Below are positions 7,580 through 15,409 of a DNA stretch of 26,902 bases, piece by piece. The stretch spans positions 1 to 26,902 of the forward strand of contig JBBAOE010000034.1 in the NCBI GenBank assembly GCA_040401595.1. Reading direction: 5' to 3'. The DNA is from RFPW01 sp040401595 (lineage in GTDB: Bacteria > Pseudomonadota > Gammaproteobacteria > Burkholderiales > Burkholderiaceae_E). The notes under the pieces are model-generated. The model was not told the DNA's origin. It searched no databases and was given only the letters and a program-made list of their open reading frames with translations. Within the stretch, counting starts at the first letter, position 1. The number at the start of each line of letters is the position of its first letter. A program made the position numbers and the translations under genes.

Positions 7580-8941
7580 ATGAGCAAGATCGAACACGAA
7601 AGCGGCAGCCGTCGCGGATTTCTTCAAGGCAGCGCTGGCCTGGCGACTGCAGGCACACTGGGCGCCAGTTCGCTGGCAGGCTTGACCACAGAGGCATTGG
7701 CTCAGGCGCAACCAGCGGCTGCATTCAAACCCGTACCAGAAAAAGGCGCGAAGCTCCGGGTTCTGCGCTGGAAACGCTTCGTCCAGGGCGACGAAGATCT
7801 CTGGACCGCGAACACCAAGAAGTTCACCGAAAAGACGGGTATCGAAGTCCGCGTCGACAACGAAGGCTGGGAAGACGTCCGCCCGAAAGCTGCCGTCGCA
7901 GCCAACATCGGCAGTGGCCCGGACATCGTCATTGGCTGGTTTGATGACCCGCATCAGTATCCCGACAAGCTCGTCGACGTGAGCGATGTCGCCACCTATC
8001 TCGGCAACAAATATGGCGGCTGGTACGACCTCTGCCGCCGCTACGGCACCCGCAACAACAAATGGATTGCGTTGCCTTTGGGCATCATCGGCAACGCGAT
8101 CGTCTACCGCGAAAGTCACGTCAAGGAAGCCGGTTTCGACAGTATCCCGAAAGACACGGCGGGGTTCCTGAAACTCTGCCAGGCGCTTAAAGCTAAGGGC
8201 ACGCCCCCAGGATTTGCACTGGGCAAAGCCGTGGGCGATGGCAACAACTGGGCGCACTGGCTGCTCTGGAGCCATGGCGGCAAGATGGTCGATGAAAAAG
8301 GGAACGTCATCATCAACTCGCCGGAAACCATCGCCGCACTGGAATATTCCAAACAGCTTTACGAAACCTTTGTCCCCGGAACACTCGGCTGGTTAGACCC
8401 GAACAACAACAAGGCGTTTCTGGATGGCCAGATCAGCCTGACCGCCAACGGGATTTCGGTCTACTACGCGGCCAAGAACTCTCCAGAACCGCGGCTGCAG
8501 GAGCTGGCGAAAGACATCAACCACGCACGCTTCCCGATCGGTCCGGTGGGCAAACCGACCGAGCTGATGCAAGTCACCCAGATGATGCTGTTCAAACACT
8601 CCAAGTTCCCGAATGCGGCCAAAGCCTATCTCGCATTCATGATGGACGCTGACCAGTACAATCCGTGGATGCAGGCGGCGATCGGTTACGTTAGTCAACC
8701 GCTGAAAGCCTACGAGGCGAATCCGGTCTGGACATCCGATCCCAAGCACACCGTCTACCGGGATGGTGCCAAGATCATGCTCGACCATGCGCATGCTGGG
8801 CCACTCGGGCTAGCCTCGGCGTCGGCCATGGCGGACTACATCGTGCTTGACATGATCGCAGAGGCTGCGAGCGGCTCGAAGTCCCCCAAAGAGGCGGCCG
8901 AGCGTGCCCAGAAACGGGCTGAGCGCTACTACAAGGTCTGA
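7580..8941 (+). CDS. ABC sugar-binding protein, Tat-exported (family 1)
   Basis: The periplasmic solute receptor of the importer, 453 residues. I chose the ATG at 7580 because GGAGGAG lies eight bases upstream. An upstream in-frame extension to 7517 has no such site. The N-terminus has a twin-arginine motif SRRGFLQG at residues 10-17, a hydrophobic Ala/Gly/Leu stretch and a likely cut near EALAQA, so the protein is probably exported folded. The mature part shows the family 1 layout (TGIEVRVDNEGWEDV near 90, SGPDIVIGWFDDPHQY near 112). Tat export is less common for sugar-binding proteins than Sec. The ligand is not predictable. An aldonate or sugar matching the operon's dehydratase is the best guess. 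Confidence 0.88.
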   Translation: MSKIEHESGSRRGFLQGSAGLATAGTLGASSLAGLTTEALAQAQPAAAFKPVPEKGAKLRVLRWKRFVQGDEDLWTANTKKFTEKTGIEVRVDNEGWEDVRPKAAVAANIGSGPDIVIGWFDDPHQYPDKLVDVSDVATYLGNKYGGWYDLCRRYGTRNNKWIALPLGIIGNAIVYRESHVKEAGFDSIPKDTAGFLKLCQALKAKGTPPGFALGKAVGDGNNWAHWLLWSHGGKMVDEKGNVIINSPETIAALEYSKQLYETFVPGTLGWLDPNNNKAFLDGQISLTANGISVYYAAKNSPEPRLQELAKDINHARFPIGPVGKPTELMQVTQMMLFKHSKFPNAAKAYLAFMMDADQYNPWMQAAIGYVSQPLKAYEANPVWTSDPKHTVYRDGAKIMLDHAHAGPLGLASASAMADYIVLDMIAEAASGSKSPKEAAERAQKRAERYYKV

Positions 8942-8954
8942 CCCGACTCTGGAC

Positions 8955-8978
8955 GAGGGGCGCCATCCCGGGCCCCTC
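8955..8978 (+). promoter_or_regulatory. GC-rich stem-loop between binding protein and permease genes
   Basis: GAGGGGC (8955-8961) and GCCCCTC (8972-8978) form a perfect 7-bp stem with a 10-base loop, 13 bases after the binding-protein stop. There is no T run. Stem-loops in this position often stabilise the upstream binding-protein mRNA and dampen permease expression, as in malE-malF-like operons. That role here is inferred from location. Confidence 0.5.
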
Positions 8979-9020
8979 CTTTCAGGCCCCTACTGTTCAA
9001 GCACCATCGCGACTGGATTC

Positions 9021-9953
9021 ATGTCGACTCAACCTGCTGGCTTGACCGCCAGAATTGCTCGCCAACTCGATGACCGGAACGTTCTCGGGTTCCTGTTCAT
9101 GGCTCCCGCAGGGATCCTGCTGGTGCTGTTTCTGACCTATCCGTTGGCGCTTGGAACCTGGCTCGGATTCACGGATGCCAAGGTGGGACGGGAAGGCATC
9201 TTTGTCGGCCTGGACAACTTCGCATACCTGGTGGGTGATCCGGTCGCCCAGCTCTCGCTCTTCAATACGCTGGTCTACACCGCCGTTGCATCGGTGCTCA
9301 AGTTCGGGCTCGGACTCTGGCTGGCGCTTCTGCTGAACCGGAACCTGCCGTTCAAAAGTTTTTTTCGGGCGGTGATTCTGCTGCCCTACATCGTTCCGAC
9401 CGCGCTCTCCGCGATCGCCTTCTGGTGGCTCTACGATGCCCAGTTCTCGGTGCTCAGCTGGGTACTGACCCGCCTGGGCTGGATCGACCGCTACATCGAC
9501 TTCCTCGGTGATCCCTGGAATGCCCGCTGGTCCACGATTGCCGCCAACGTCTGGCGCGGCGTTCCATTCGTCGCGATCTGTCTTCTGGCCGGGCTGCAAA
9601 CGATTTCGCCCAGCCTGCATGAAGCGGCCGCGCTCGACGGTGCGAGCCCGGCGCAGCGGTTTCGCTACGTCACACTGCCACTGCTGACCCCGATCATCGC
9701 GGTTGTGATGACGTTTTCGGTCTTGTTTACCTTTACCGATTTTCAGCTGATTTATGTACTGACGCGTGGTGGCCCGCTGAACGCCACCCACCTCATGGCC
9801 ACGCTGTCGTTTCAGCGGGCGATCCCGGGTGGCTCACTGGGCGAAGGCGCTGCCTTGGCAACGCTCATGATTCCCTTCCTCCTGGCAGCCATCCTGTTCA
9901 GTTACTTTGGCCTGCAACGACGCGCCTGGCAGCAAGGCGGCAAGGACGCATAA
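9021..9953 (+). CDS. Sugar ABC importer permease 1 (MalF/UgpA type)
   Basis: An inner-membrane permease of 310 residues with about six hydrophobic helices. The first is FLFMAPAGILLVLFLTYPLA near residue 25. The cytoplasmic EAA loop appears as LHEAAALDGASPAQRFRYVTLPLL near residue 200, which docks on the ATPase. I start at the ATG at 9021. The reading frame extends back to 8904 but that part overlaps the binding-protein gene and looks non-coding. The binding-protein stop is 79 bases upstream, with the stem-loop in between. It pairs with the next gene to make the translocation pore. Confidence 0.9.
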   Translation: MSTQPAGLTARIARQLDDRNVLGFLFMAPAGILLVLFLTYPLALGTWLGFTDAKVGREGIFVGLDNFAYLVGDPVAQLSLFNTLVYTAVASVLKFGLGLWLALLLNRNLPFKSFFRAVILLPYIVPTALSAIAFWWLYDAQFSVLSWVLTRLGWIDRYIDFLGDPWNARWSTIAANVWRGVPFVAICLLAGLQTISPSLHEAAALDGASPAQRFRYVTLPLLTPIIAVVMTFSVLFTFTDFQLIYVLTRGGPLNATHLMATLSFQRAIPGGSLGEGAALATLMIPFLLAAILFSYFGLQRRAWQQGGKDA

Positions 9954-9959
9954 GCTCTC

Positions 9960-10865
9960 ATGAGTCAACCTCAAACCAACACCGTTCAGGGCGATGCGGA
10001 CGACGACAATGCCCCGACCGGGATGCAGTATCTGGAGTCGTTGCCACAACGCTGGATCACGCTCTACATTCCGATGGGCGTCTTCCTGTTTGTGCTCCTG
10101 TTTCCGTTTTACTGGATGGTCGTCACGTCGGTAAAGCCGAATGCAGAGCTGCTCTCGCGCTCAGGCAATCCCTTCTGGGTACTCGCGCCCACCCTGGCGC
10201 ATTTCAAGAAGCTGATCTTCGACACCCCTTATCCAGAATGGCTCTGGAACACGGTGATTGTCTCGGTCACATCGACCATTCTATCGCTCGCATGCAGCGT
10301 CTTCGCCGCCTACGCCATCGAGCGTCTTCGGTTCAAGGGATCTCGCGGTGTTGGTCTGGGGATCTTCCTCGCCTACCTCGTTCCGCCGTCGATCCTGTTC
10401 ATCCCCCTCGCGGCAATCGTGTTTCAGCTCGGGCTCTTCGATACCCGCTGGGCTCTGATCCTGACCTATCCGACCTTTCTGATCCCGTTTTCCACCTGGC
10501 TACTGATGGGCTACTTCCGTTCAATACCGTTTGAGCTTGAAGAATGCGCGCTGATTGATGGGGCTACCCGCTGGCAAACGCTGACCAAGATCATTCTGCC
10601 GCTCTCGGTACCAGGTCTCATTTCGGCTGGCATCTTTGCCTTCACCCTCAGTTGGAACGAGTTCATTTACGCACTGACCTTCGTCAGCTCTTCCGAAGTC
10701 AAAACAGTTCCCGTTGGGGTTGTGACTGAATTGGTCGAAGGCGATGTCTACCACTGGGGCGCGCTGATGGCAGGCGCATTGCTCGGTTCGCTACCGGTCG
10801 CAGTGATCTATTCCTTTTTCGTCGAATACTATGTTTCCGGGATGACCGGCGCCGTCAAGGAGTAG
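9960..10865 (+). CDS. Sugar ABC importer permease 2 (MalG/UgpE type)
   Basis: The second membrane subunit, 301 residues, with six probable membrane helices starting with YIPMGVFLFVLLFPFYWMVV near residue 34. The EAA-loop equivalent is FELEECALIDGATRWQTLTK near residue 191. The first ~30 residues are hydrophilic, longer than usual for MalG relatives. It begins six bases after permease 1 and is the last gene of the module A operon. It ends 19 bases before the convergent acyltransferase gene, with no clear terminator in between. Confidence 0.9.
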   Translation: MSQPQTNTVQGDADDDNAPTGMQYLESLPQRWITLYIPMGVFLFVLLFPFYWMVVTSVKPNAELLSRSGNPFWVLAPTLAHFKKLIFDTPYPEWLWNTVIVSVTSTILSLACSVFAAYAIERLRFKGSRGVGLGIFLAYLVPPSILFIPLAAIVFQLGLFDTRWALILTYPTFLIPFSTWLLMGYFRSIPFELEECALIDGATRWQTLTKIILPLSVPGLISAGIFAFTLSWNEFIYALTFVSSSEVKTVPVGVVTELVEGDVYHWGALMAGALLGSLPVAVIYSFFVEYYVSGMTGAVKE

Positions 10866-10884
10866 CGCGTCGAGCGGCCCCGGA

Positions 10885-11952
10885 CTATCGGATGGTTGCC
10901 GACGGGTTCTGCTTCGCTCTGGCCAACCCGAGATCGCCACGAATCCACCGCTCCAGCGGCAATTCAACACGGCGATGAAACGCGTCGCCAAGCACAAGGC
11001 TCGATACCCAGAGGAGTCCGACCAACGCCAGCGCTTGCTCTGGCTGGTCCAATGCCAGTTCGATCGAAATCGCAGCACCAACCACGATCATTCCAAAATG
11101 CACTAGGAACAAGGCGTACGCGCTGTCGCCCAACCGTTTGAGCACCTGGGCCAGTCCCTGGACCGGGACCCGCCAGCCAGCCCCTACATAGAGCAAAACT
11201 GCCGTCACCAGCGCCAGCATCAGACGATCTCGAGGAAAATCCCAGTAAGCGAGGAGTCCGGCCACCAACACCCAGCCAAAGACCCGCCGGGCCCGGCGAT
11301 CTTCACCGGCCAAGGCGGACAGCACGCCCAGTCCGTAGGCGCCGAAAAAATAAAGCGCTAGCGAATCCAGTTCTGGGAAATGATTGAACCAGGCCATCGA
11401 GCTGACGCAGCAACCCGCAACCATGCCGACCAACAGGCGGGATCCCGCAAGCTTGGGCCCCTCGCGCAGCGAATGTGCCAGCAAAACGAGCACGGTGAAC
11501 AGTTGGAAGTCCATGGCGACATACCAGACACCGGTCGACAGCGCTGGTACCTCGAACCACTCCTGGACCAGAAAGACATGTGCGATGACTTGCTGAACGG
11601 TTGGTATGGACGGAAGCCATTCGGCATTCACCACGGGTCGGAAGAACCAGACCACCATTGAAATGCCCAGCAACGCAACCAGGAACGCGGGCATCAGCCG
11701 AAGGTACCGCCAACCGATGACCGTGAGCGGCGCATCCAGCGACTTTCGGGACAGAGAGTTGGCTGCCAGGAATCCCGCAATCACGAGCAAAGGCTGAACG
11801 GCCATCCTGCCATTCTGGAAGAAAAATTCGATCAGACTAGGCCAGGCGACCGCCAGTGTTTCGGGTATCGGTCCGTAGGTGCAGAGATGATGTAAAAAAA
11901 TACAATTAGCGGACACGATCTTGATTGCATCAATGACAGGAAAACGCCTCAT
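10885..11952 (-). CDS. Membrane acyltransferase, acyltransferase-3 family
   Basis: A polytopic inner-membrane protein of about 355 residues with roughly nine to ten hydrophobic segments. The N-terminal RRFPVIDAIKIVSANCIFLHH matches the acyltransferase-3 (OafA/OpgC) opening, where the family has a conserved R...D..R and a His near the first helix. Here the usual Arg after IDAI is Lys. The C-terminal end has LGDSAYALFLVHF, another family hallmark. Such enzymes O-acylate cell-surface sugars or glucans. I take the ATG at 11952. A TTG 24 bases further upstream is possible. It is convergent with the ABC operon, not obviously linked to either neighbour, and its substrate is unknown. Confidence 0.82.
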   Translation of the reverse strand: MRRFPVIDAIKIVSANCIFLHHLCTYGPIPETLAVAWPSLIEFFFQNGRMAVQPLLVIAGFLAANSLSRKSLDAPLTVIGWRYLRLMPAFLVALLGISMVVWFFRPVVNAEWLPSIPTVQQVIAHVFLVQEWFEVPALSTGVWYVAMDFQLFTVLVLLAHSLREGPKLAGSRLLVGMVAGCCVSSMAWFNHFPELDSLALYFFGAYGLGVLSALAGEDRRARRVFGWVLVAGLLAYWDFPRDRLMLALVTAVLLYVGAGWRVPVQGLAQVLKRLGDSAYALFLVHFGMIVVGAAISIELALDQPEQALALVGLLWVSSLVLGDAFHRRVELPLERWIRGDLGLARAKQNPSATIR

Positions 11953-12033
11953 AAGCCCGCGCGCAGAAACAATCAAATCAAGTCGCAGGAACCTGACCCG
12001 CCCACCTGAAGGATTGGAAAATTTCGAAGCGCG

Positions 12034-12039
12034 GATTGT
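12034..12039 (-). promoter_or_regulatory. Possible -10 box for the acyltransferase gene
   Basis: On the minus strand the hexamer reads TACAAT, a five-of-six match to the sigma-70 -10 box, 82 bases upstream of the chosen ATG. No convincing -35 lies 16-18 bases further up. A 12-base perfect palindrome CTGAGGCCTCAG (12055-12066) overlaps the region where the -35 would be and might be a regulator site. Confidence 0.25.
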
Positions 12040-12098
12040 AGCCCTAACTCAGGACTGAGGCCTCAGGAGGCACCGGATTGATGCATCAACGGCGCAGG

Positions 12099-12809
12099 TC
12101 AATGGGTGTTTGGCGCTTGCGCGTCTAGCCGGGCCAAGGCCTGCTTCGCAAAACGCTGCGCAACCTGCACATCTCGGACGCTGCCTGTCTCGAGTAGCAC
12201 CGCGACCAGAATCAGCAACTCTCGTCGGGATCCTTCGGGGACCGGGACCAACATGCCACGCCGTGCAGCCTCGGCCAACACCTGGCGAACGCGTTGCGCA
12301 CGCCGACTCGCAGTGAGCAGACGGGTCGCATCGCGCACACCCGGTTCTGCGCTGGCGGGACGTGACAGCACCATGGCAGCATCGGCACCGTGGCGAAAGC
12401 GCTGAACGGCCTGAACCGATTGCTCGAGGCGGCGGGCGGCTTCCCGCAATCCGTCCCGTAACCCATTGGCAACCCCTTGTGGACGATCGCCGACACTGCC
12501 CCCGGCAACCCAGGCAATTTCCATGGCTTGAATCAACAATTCGGAATCACCAGCGCCTGAGAACGGATCGGAGCCCAGCGCGGTATCACTCGCCGCACCG
12601 ACGAGCCGGGCCAGAGCGGCGACCTCCGCCTGCGCCGCGCGCATCCGCTCTCCTGCATCATCGAGCGCACGACGCCACCGCGCCAACCTGCGCAAGGCCT
12701 CAGCCAGCGCCTGATCTGGATCGCCGCTACCACCGCCCAGGAGCGCCTCGCGGATCCTGGAACGCAGTTCCTGCGGACAGTCAATCAGGGCATCGAGATC
12801 CGGGACCAC
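12099..12809 (-). CDS. Hypothetical helical protein downstream of gcdH
   Basis: I do not recognise this 236-residue protein. It begins at a GTG, the first start after an upstream in-frame stop. It is rich in Ala, Arg, Leu and Glu and predicted to be mostly alpha-helical, with heptad-like stretches such as ARWRRALDDAGERMRAAQAE (about 43-62) and ARRLEQSVQAVQRF, consistent with a coiled coil. No signal peptide, membrane helix or catalytic motif is visible. It starts 63 bases after the gcdH stop on the same strand and may share its transcript. The opposite strand is partly open too, but the minus frame is longer and has a more normal amino-acid make-up. It is real with moderate confidence. Confidence 0.6.
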   Translation of the reverse strand: MVPDLDALIDCPQELRSRIREALLGGGSGDPDQALAEALRRLARWRRALDDAGERMRAAQAEVAALARLVGAASDTALGSDPFSGAGDSELLIQAMEIAWVAGGSVGDRPQGVANGLRDGLREAARRLEQSVQAVQRFRHGADAAMVLSRPASAEPGVRDATRLLTASRRAQRVRQVLAEAARRGMLVPVPEGSRRELLILVAVLLETGSVRDVQVAQRFAKQALARLDAQAPNTH

Positions 12810-12872
12810 CTGAGCCGAACGCAGCGAAGACGCGAAAACCCAACTCGGGCGTCAATCAGGATCCAGTCAGGA

Positions 12873-14051
12873 TCAAAACGCAGCGATACCGGTCAGCGCC
12901 CGCCCGAGGATCAGGGCATGAATATCGTGGGTCCCCTCATAGGTGTTCACCACCTCGAGGTTGACCAGATGGCGCACGACACCATACTCATCGCTGATAC
13001 CGTTACCGCCCAGCATATCGCGCGCGACACGGGAGATCTCAAGCGCTTTTCCGCAGTTGTTGCGTTTCAGAATACTGGTCACTTCAACCGACGCGATGCC
13101 TTCGTCTTTCATGCGGCCCAGACGTAACGCCCCCTGCAGGCCCAGCGCAATCTCGGTCATCATGTCCGCCAGCTTGCGCTGGATCAGCTGATTCGATGCC
13201 AGCGGCCGACCAAATTGCTTGCGATCCAGCACATACTGCCGAGCCCGCCGCAGGCAGTCTTCAGCCGCTCCCATCACACCCCAGCTGATGCCATAGCGGG
13301 CGCTATCAAGGCAGGTGAATGGACCCTTCAGGCCACGGACATCGGGGAACGCATTCTCCTGCGGGCAAAACACCTCGTCCATGACGATCTCGCCCGTCAC
13401 CGAAGCACGCAATCCCATCTTGCCGTGAACCGCGGGCGCACTCAGCCCCTTCCAGCCTTTTTCCAGAACGAAACCACGGATCGAACCTGAATCATCCTTG
13501 GCCCAGACAACGAATACATCCGCAATCGGACTGTTAGAGATCCACATTTTCGCGCCGGTCAGCCGATAGCCACCGGGAACACTGCGGGCCCGCGTCACCA
13601 TGCTGCCGGGATCCGAACCATGATCGGGCTCGGTCAATCCGAAGCACCCGATCGACTCTCCACTGGCGAGCTTAGGCAGGTACTTCTGACGCTGCTCTTC
13701 CGTGCCGAACTGAAAGATCGGCAGCATGACGAGTGAACTCTGCACGCTCATCATCGAGCGGTAGCCCGAATCCACCCGTTCGACCTCACGCGCGATCAGG
13801 CCATACCCCACGTAACTCAACCCTGCGCCACCGTAAGCCTCAGGAATGGTCGGTCCAAGCAGACCAAGTTCCCCCATTTCGCGAAAAATACCGGCATCCA
13901 CTGTCTCGTGGCGAAACTGATCCAGGACCCGCGTACTGAGCCGATCCTGACAGTAGGCTTGAGCGGCATCGCGCACAGCACGCTCATCGTCGCTCAACTG
14001 CAAATCGAGCAACAACGGATCATCCCAATGGAAAGAAGCTTTAACGGCCAT
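12873..14051 (-). CDS. gcdH: Glutaryl-CoA dehydrogenase
   Basis: A flavoprotein of 392 residues that oxidises and decarboxylates glutaryl-CoA to crotonyl-CoA in lysine, tryptophan and benzoyl-CoA breakdown. It shows the GCDH opening FHWDDPLLLD (7-16), the signature SGYRSMMSVQSSLVM, the FAD/substrate motif CFGLTEPDHGSDPG, and the catalytic Glu372 in NTYEGTHDIHALILGRALTG. The close match to betaproteobacterial GcdH makes this one of the firmest calls. I choose the second of two adjacent ATGs (14051), because GGAG lies seven bases upstream. The frame extends to 14081 without support. It has no visible link to the sugar-acid modules on either side. Confidence 0.93.
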   Translation of the reverse strand: MAVKASFHWDDPLLLDLQLSDDERAVRDAAQAYCQDRLSTRVLDQFRHETVDAGIFREMGELGLLGPTIPEAYGGAGLSYVGYGLIAREVERVDSGYRSMMSVQSSLVMLPIFQFGTEEQRQKYLPKLASGESIGCFGLTEPDHGSDPGSMVTRARSVPGGYRLTGAKMWISNSPIADVFVVWAKDDSGSIRGFVLEKGWKGLSAPAVHGKMGLRASVTGEIVMDEVFCPQENAFPDVRGLKGPFTCLDSARYGISWGVMGAAEDCLRRARQYVLDRKQFGRPLASNQLIQRKLADMMTEIALGLQGALRLGRMKDEGIASVEVTSILKRNNCGKALEISRVARDMLGGNGISDEYGVVRHLVNLEVVNTYEGTHDIHALILGRALTGIAAF

Positions 14052-14082
14052 CATGGCACTCCGGCAGATTTCTTGATGCAAG

Positions 14083-14088
14083 ATTGTA
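14083..14088 (-). promoter_or_regulatory. Probable -10 box for gcdH
   Basis: On the minus strand this reads TACAAT, 31 bases upstream of the chosen ATG, which would give a short leader of about 25 bases carrying the GGAG site. The -35 region 17 bases upstream is weak (TCGTAT-like), so activation by a regulator is possible. Confidence 0.4.
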
Positions 14089-14186
14089 CGGTGCTACCAG
14101 CCAAATACGATTCCCGAGCGCTGACCATCAGCGGGTGGGTGCCATGCTGCACAAACAGGAATCCAACGGGGGGCGAAGGGATCGGA

Positions 14187-15158
14187 TCAATGTACGGGGG
14201 TCAGGAGCGCATTGCCCGCGAAGTAGGCAGCTAGATTACCCAGCACCAGATCCCCCATGGCTTGCCGGGTGGCGTGGGTCCCGCTGGCATGATGCGGTTG
14301 TAAGACCACCTGTTCCATCGCGATCAATTCGGGCGGTACCCGCGGTTCGTCGCTGAAGACATCCAGACCTGCGCCGCCCAGTCGTCCATTGGCGAGCGCT
14401 TCGATCAGTGCCGACTCATCCACCACCGAGCCACGGGCGATGTTGACCAAAACGCCTTGCGGCCCCAGGGCCTCGAGCGCATGGCGACCGATCAGGCCAC
14501 GAGTGCCCTCGCCACCCGGGCAAGCGAGAATCAGATGGTCGACATCGCGCGCAAGCGCGACGGGATCGGCGTACCAGGGATAGGCAAGATCCGCATACTG
14601 GCGAGGCCCCTGATAGGCGATCGACATACCGAAGCCCTCGGCCCGTCTGGCGATGGCTCGGCCAATCCTGCCCAGACCGACAATCCCTAAGCGACTGCCA
14701 TGCACCCGCGCGCTGAGCCGAATTGGCCCCTTCAGCCACCCGCCAGCGCGAACATGGCGATCAGCCACAACGACTTGACGCACTGTTGCCAACAGCAAAG
14801 CGAGGGCGAGATCGGCCACGTCTTCGGTCAGCACGTCGGGCGTATTCGTGACGGCAATCCCTCGAGCCTGCGCAGCAGGCAGGTCAACGGCATCGACGCC
14901 AACCCCAAAGCAGGCGATCAGACGGAGATCTGGCAACTGATCCATCATCGTCGCATCCAGACCTGTTCCTCCATTGGTCACGACCGCCTGGATACGCGGG
15001 CCAAGCTGCGCCAGGAGTGCAGCGCGGGCGGCCGCTCTTTCAACATCGGCGGGCGCCCGTGCCTCGCAGCGGTGAACCCGATAAGTCGCTTCCAGCGACT
15101 GTTGCGTCGCAGGGTAGACCGCACCGACCTGGAGAATTTCTGGTTTGTCGTCGTTCAT
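14187..15158 (-). CDS. D-2-hydroxyacid dehydrogenase (glyoxylate/hydroxypyruvate reductase-like)
   Basis: A 323-residue NAD(P)-dependent 2-hydroxyacid dehydrogenase. The substrate-side loop FGVGVDAVDL is near 84, the Rossmann motif GLGRIG at 161-166, and the catalytic residues are Arg242 (IARGSVVD), Glu271 (SDEP) and His289 (QPHH). The overall pattern is closest to the glyoxylate/hydroxypyruvate/2-ketogluconate reductase branch. It is the last gene of the leftward module B operon, after SDR, FAH hydrolase and Ldh_2 enzyme. Its start is about 70 bases from the true end of the Ldh_2 gene if the assembly gap is closed as I propose. It probably reduces or oxidises the hydroxy/keto acid released by the hydrolase, or epimerises a sugar acid together with the Ldh_2 enzyme. 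Confidence 0.87.
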   Translation of the reverse strand: MNDDKPEILQVGAVYPATQQSLEATYRVHRCEARAPADVERAAARAALLAQLGPRIQAVVTNGGTGLDATMMDQLPDLRLIACFGVGVDAVDLPAAQARGIAVTNTPDVLTEDVADLALALLLATVRQVVVADRHVRAGGWLKGPIRLSARVHGSRLGIVGLGRIGRAIARRAEGFGMSIAYQGPRQYADLAYPWYADPVALARDVDHLILACPGGEGTRGLIGRHALEALGPQGVLVNIARGSVVDESALIEALANGRLGGAGLDVFSDEPRVPPELIAMEQVVLQPHHASGTHATRQAMGDLVLGNLAAYFAGNALLTPVH

Positions 15159-15176
15159 GGGTTCCTTGGCGTTGTT

Positions 15177-15218
15177 ACGGCCCGTGTTTTACGGCCCGTG
15201 TTTTACAGCCCGTATTGG
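15177..15218. repeat. Three tandem 14-bp units beside the assembly gap
   Basis: ACGGCCCGTGTTTT occurs at 15177-15190 and 15191-15204, followed by a degraded third unit ACAGCCCGTATTGG at 15205-15218. The array lies between the hydroxyacid dehydrogenase start and the Ldh_2 stop. Variable copy number here may have caused the assembler to break at this point. Confidence 0.75.
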
Positions 15219-15409
15219 ATCCTGCCGCTTCAGGCTGGGGCAGCGACCCCGAGTNNNNNNNNNNNNNNNNNNNNNNNNNNNNNNNNNNNNNNNNNNNNNN
15301 NNNNNNNNNNNNNNNNNNNNNNNNNNNNNNNNNNNNNNNNNNNNNNNNNNNNNNGTTTTACAGCCCGTATTGGATCCTGCCGCTTCAGGCTGGGGCAGCG
15401 ACCCCGAGT
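15200..15409. other. Assembly gap: 100 Ns flanked by identical 55-base copies
   Basis: Positions 15255-15354 are exactly 100 Ns. The 55 bases before them (15200-15254) are identical to the 55 after them (15355-15409). The right copy contains the last codons and stop of the Ldh_2 gene, so the left copy duplicates that gene end. Exactly 100 Ns with an exact short overlap is what scaffolding gives when two contigs share k-mer-length ends and are not merged. The real sequence probably has one copy and no gap. Confidence 0.9.

Noticed and set aside
7487..9791. Long minus-strand frames opposite the binding protein and permease 1
   Set aside because: They mirror conserved transporter genes and lack motifs or ribosome-binding sites.
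15200..15409. Insertion sequence or direct-repeat-flanked element around the N run
   Set aside because: The flanks are identical at contig-end length, one copy is a gene end, and exactly 100 Ns is a standard scaffold filler, so an assembly artefact is far more likely.
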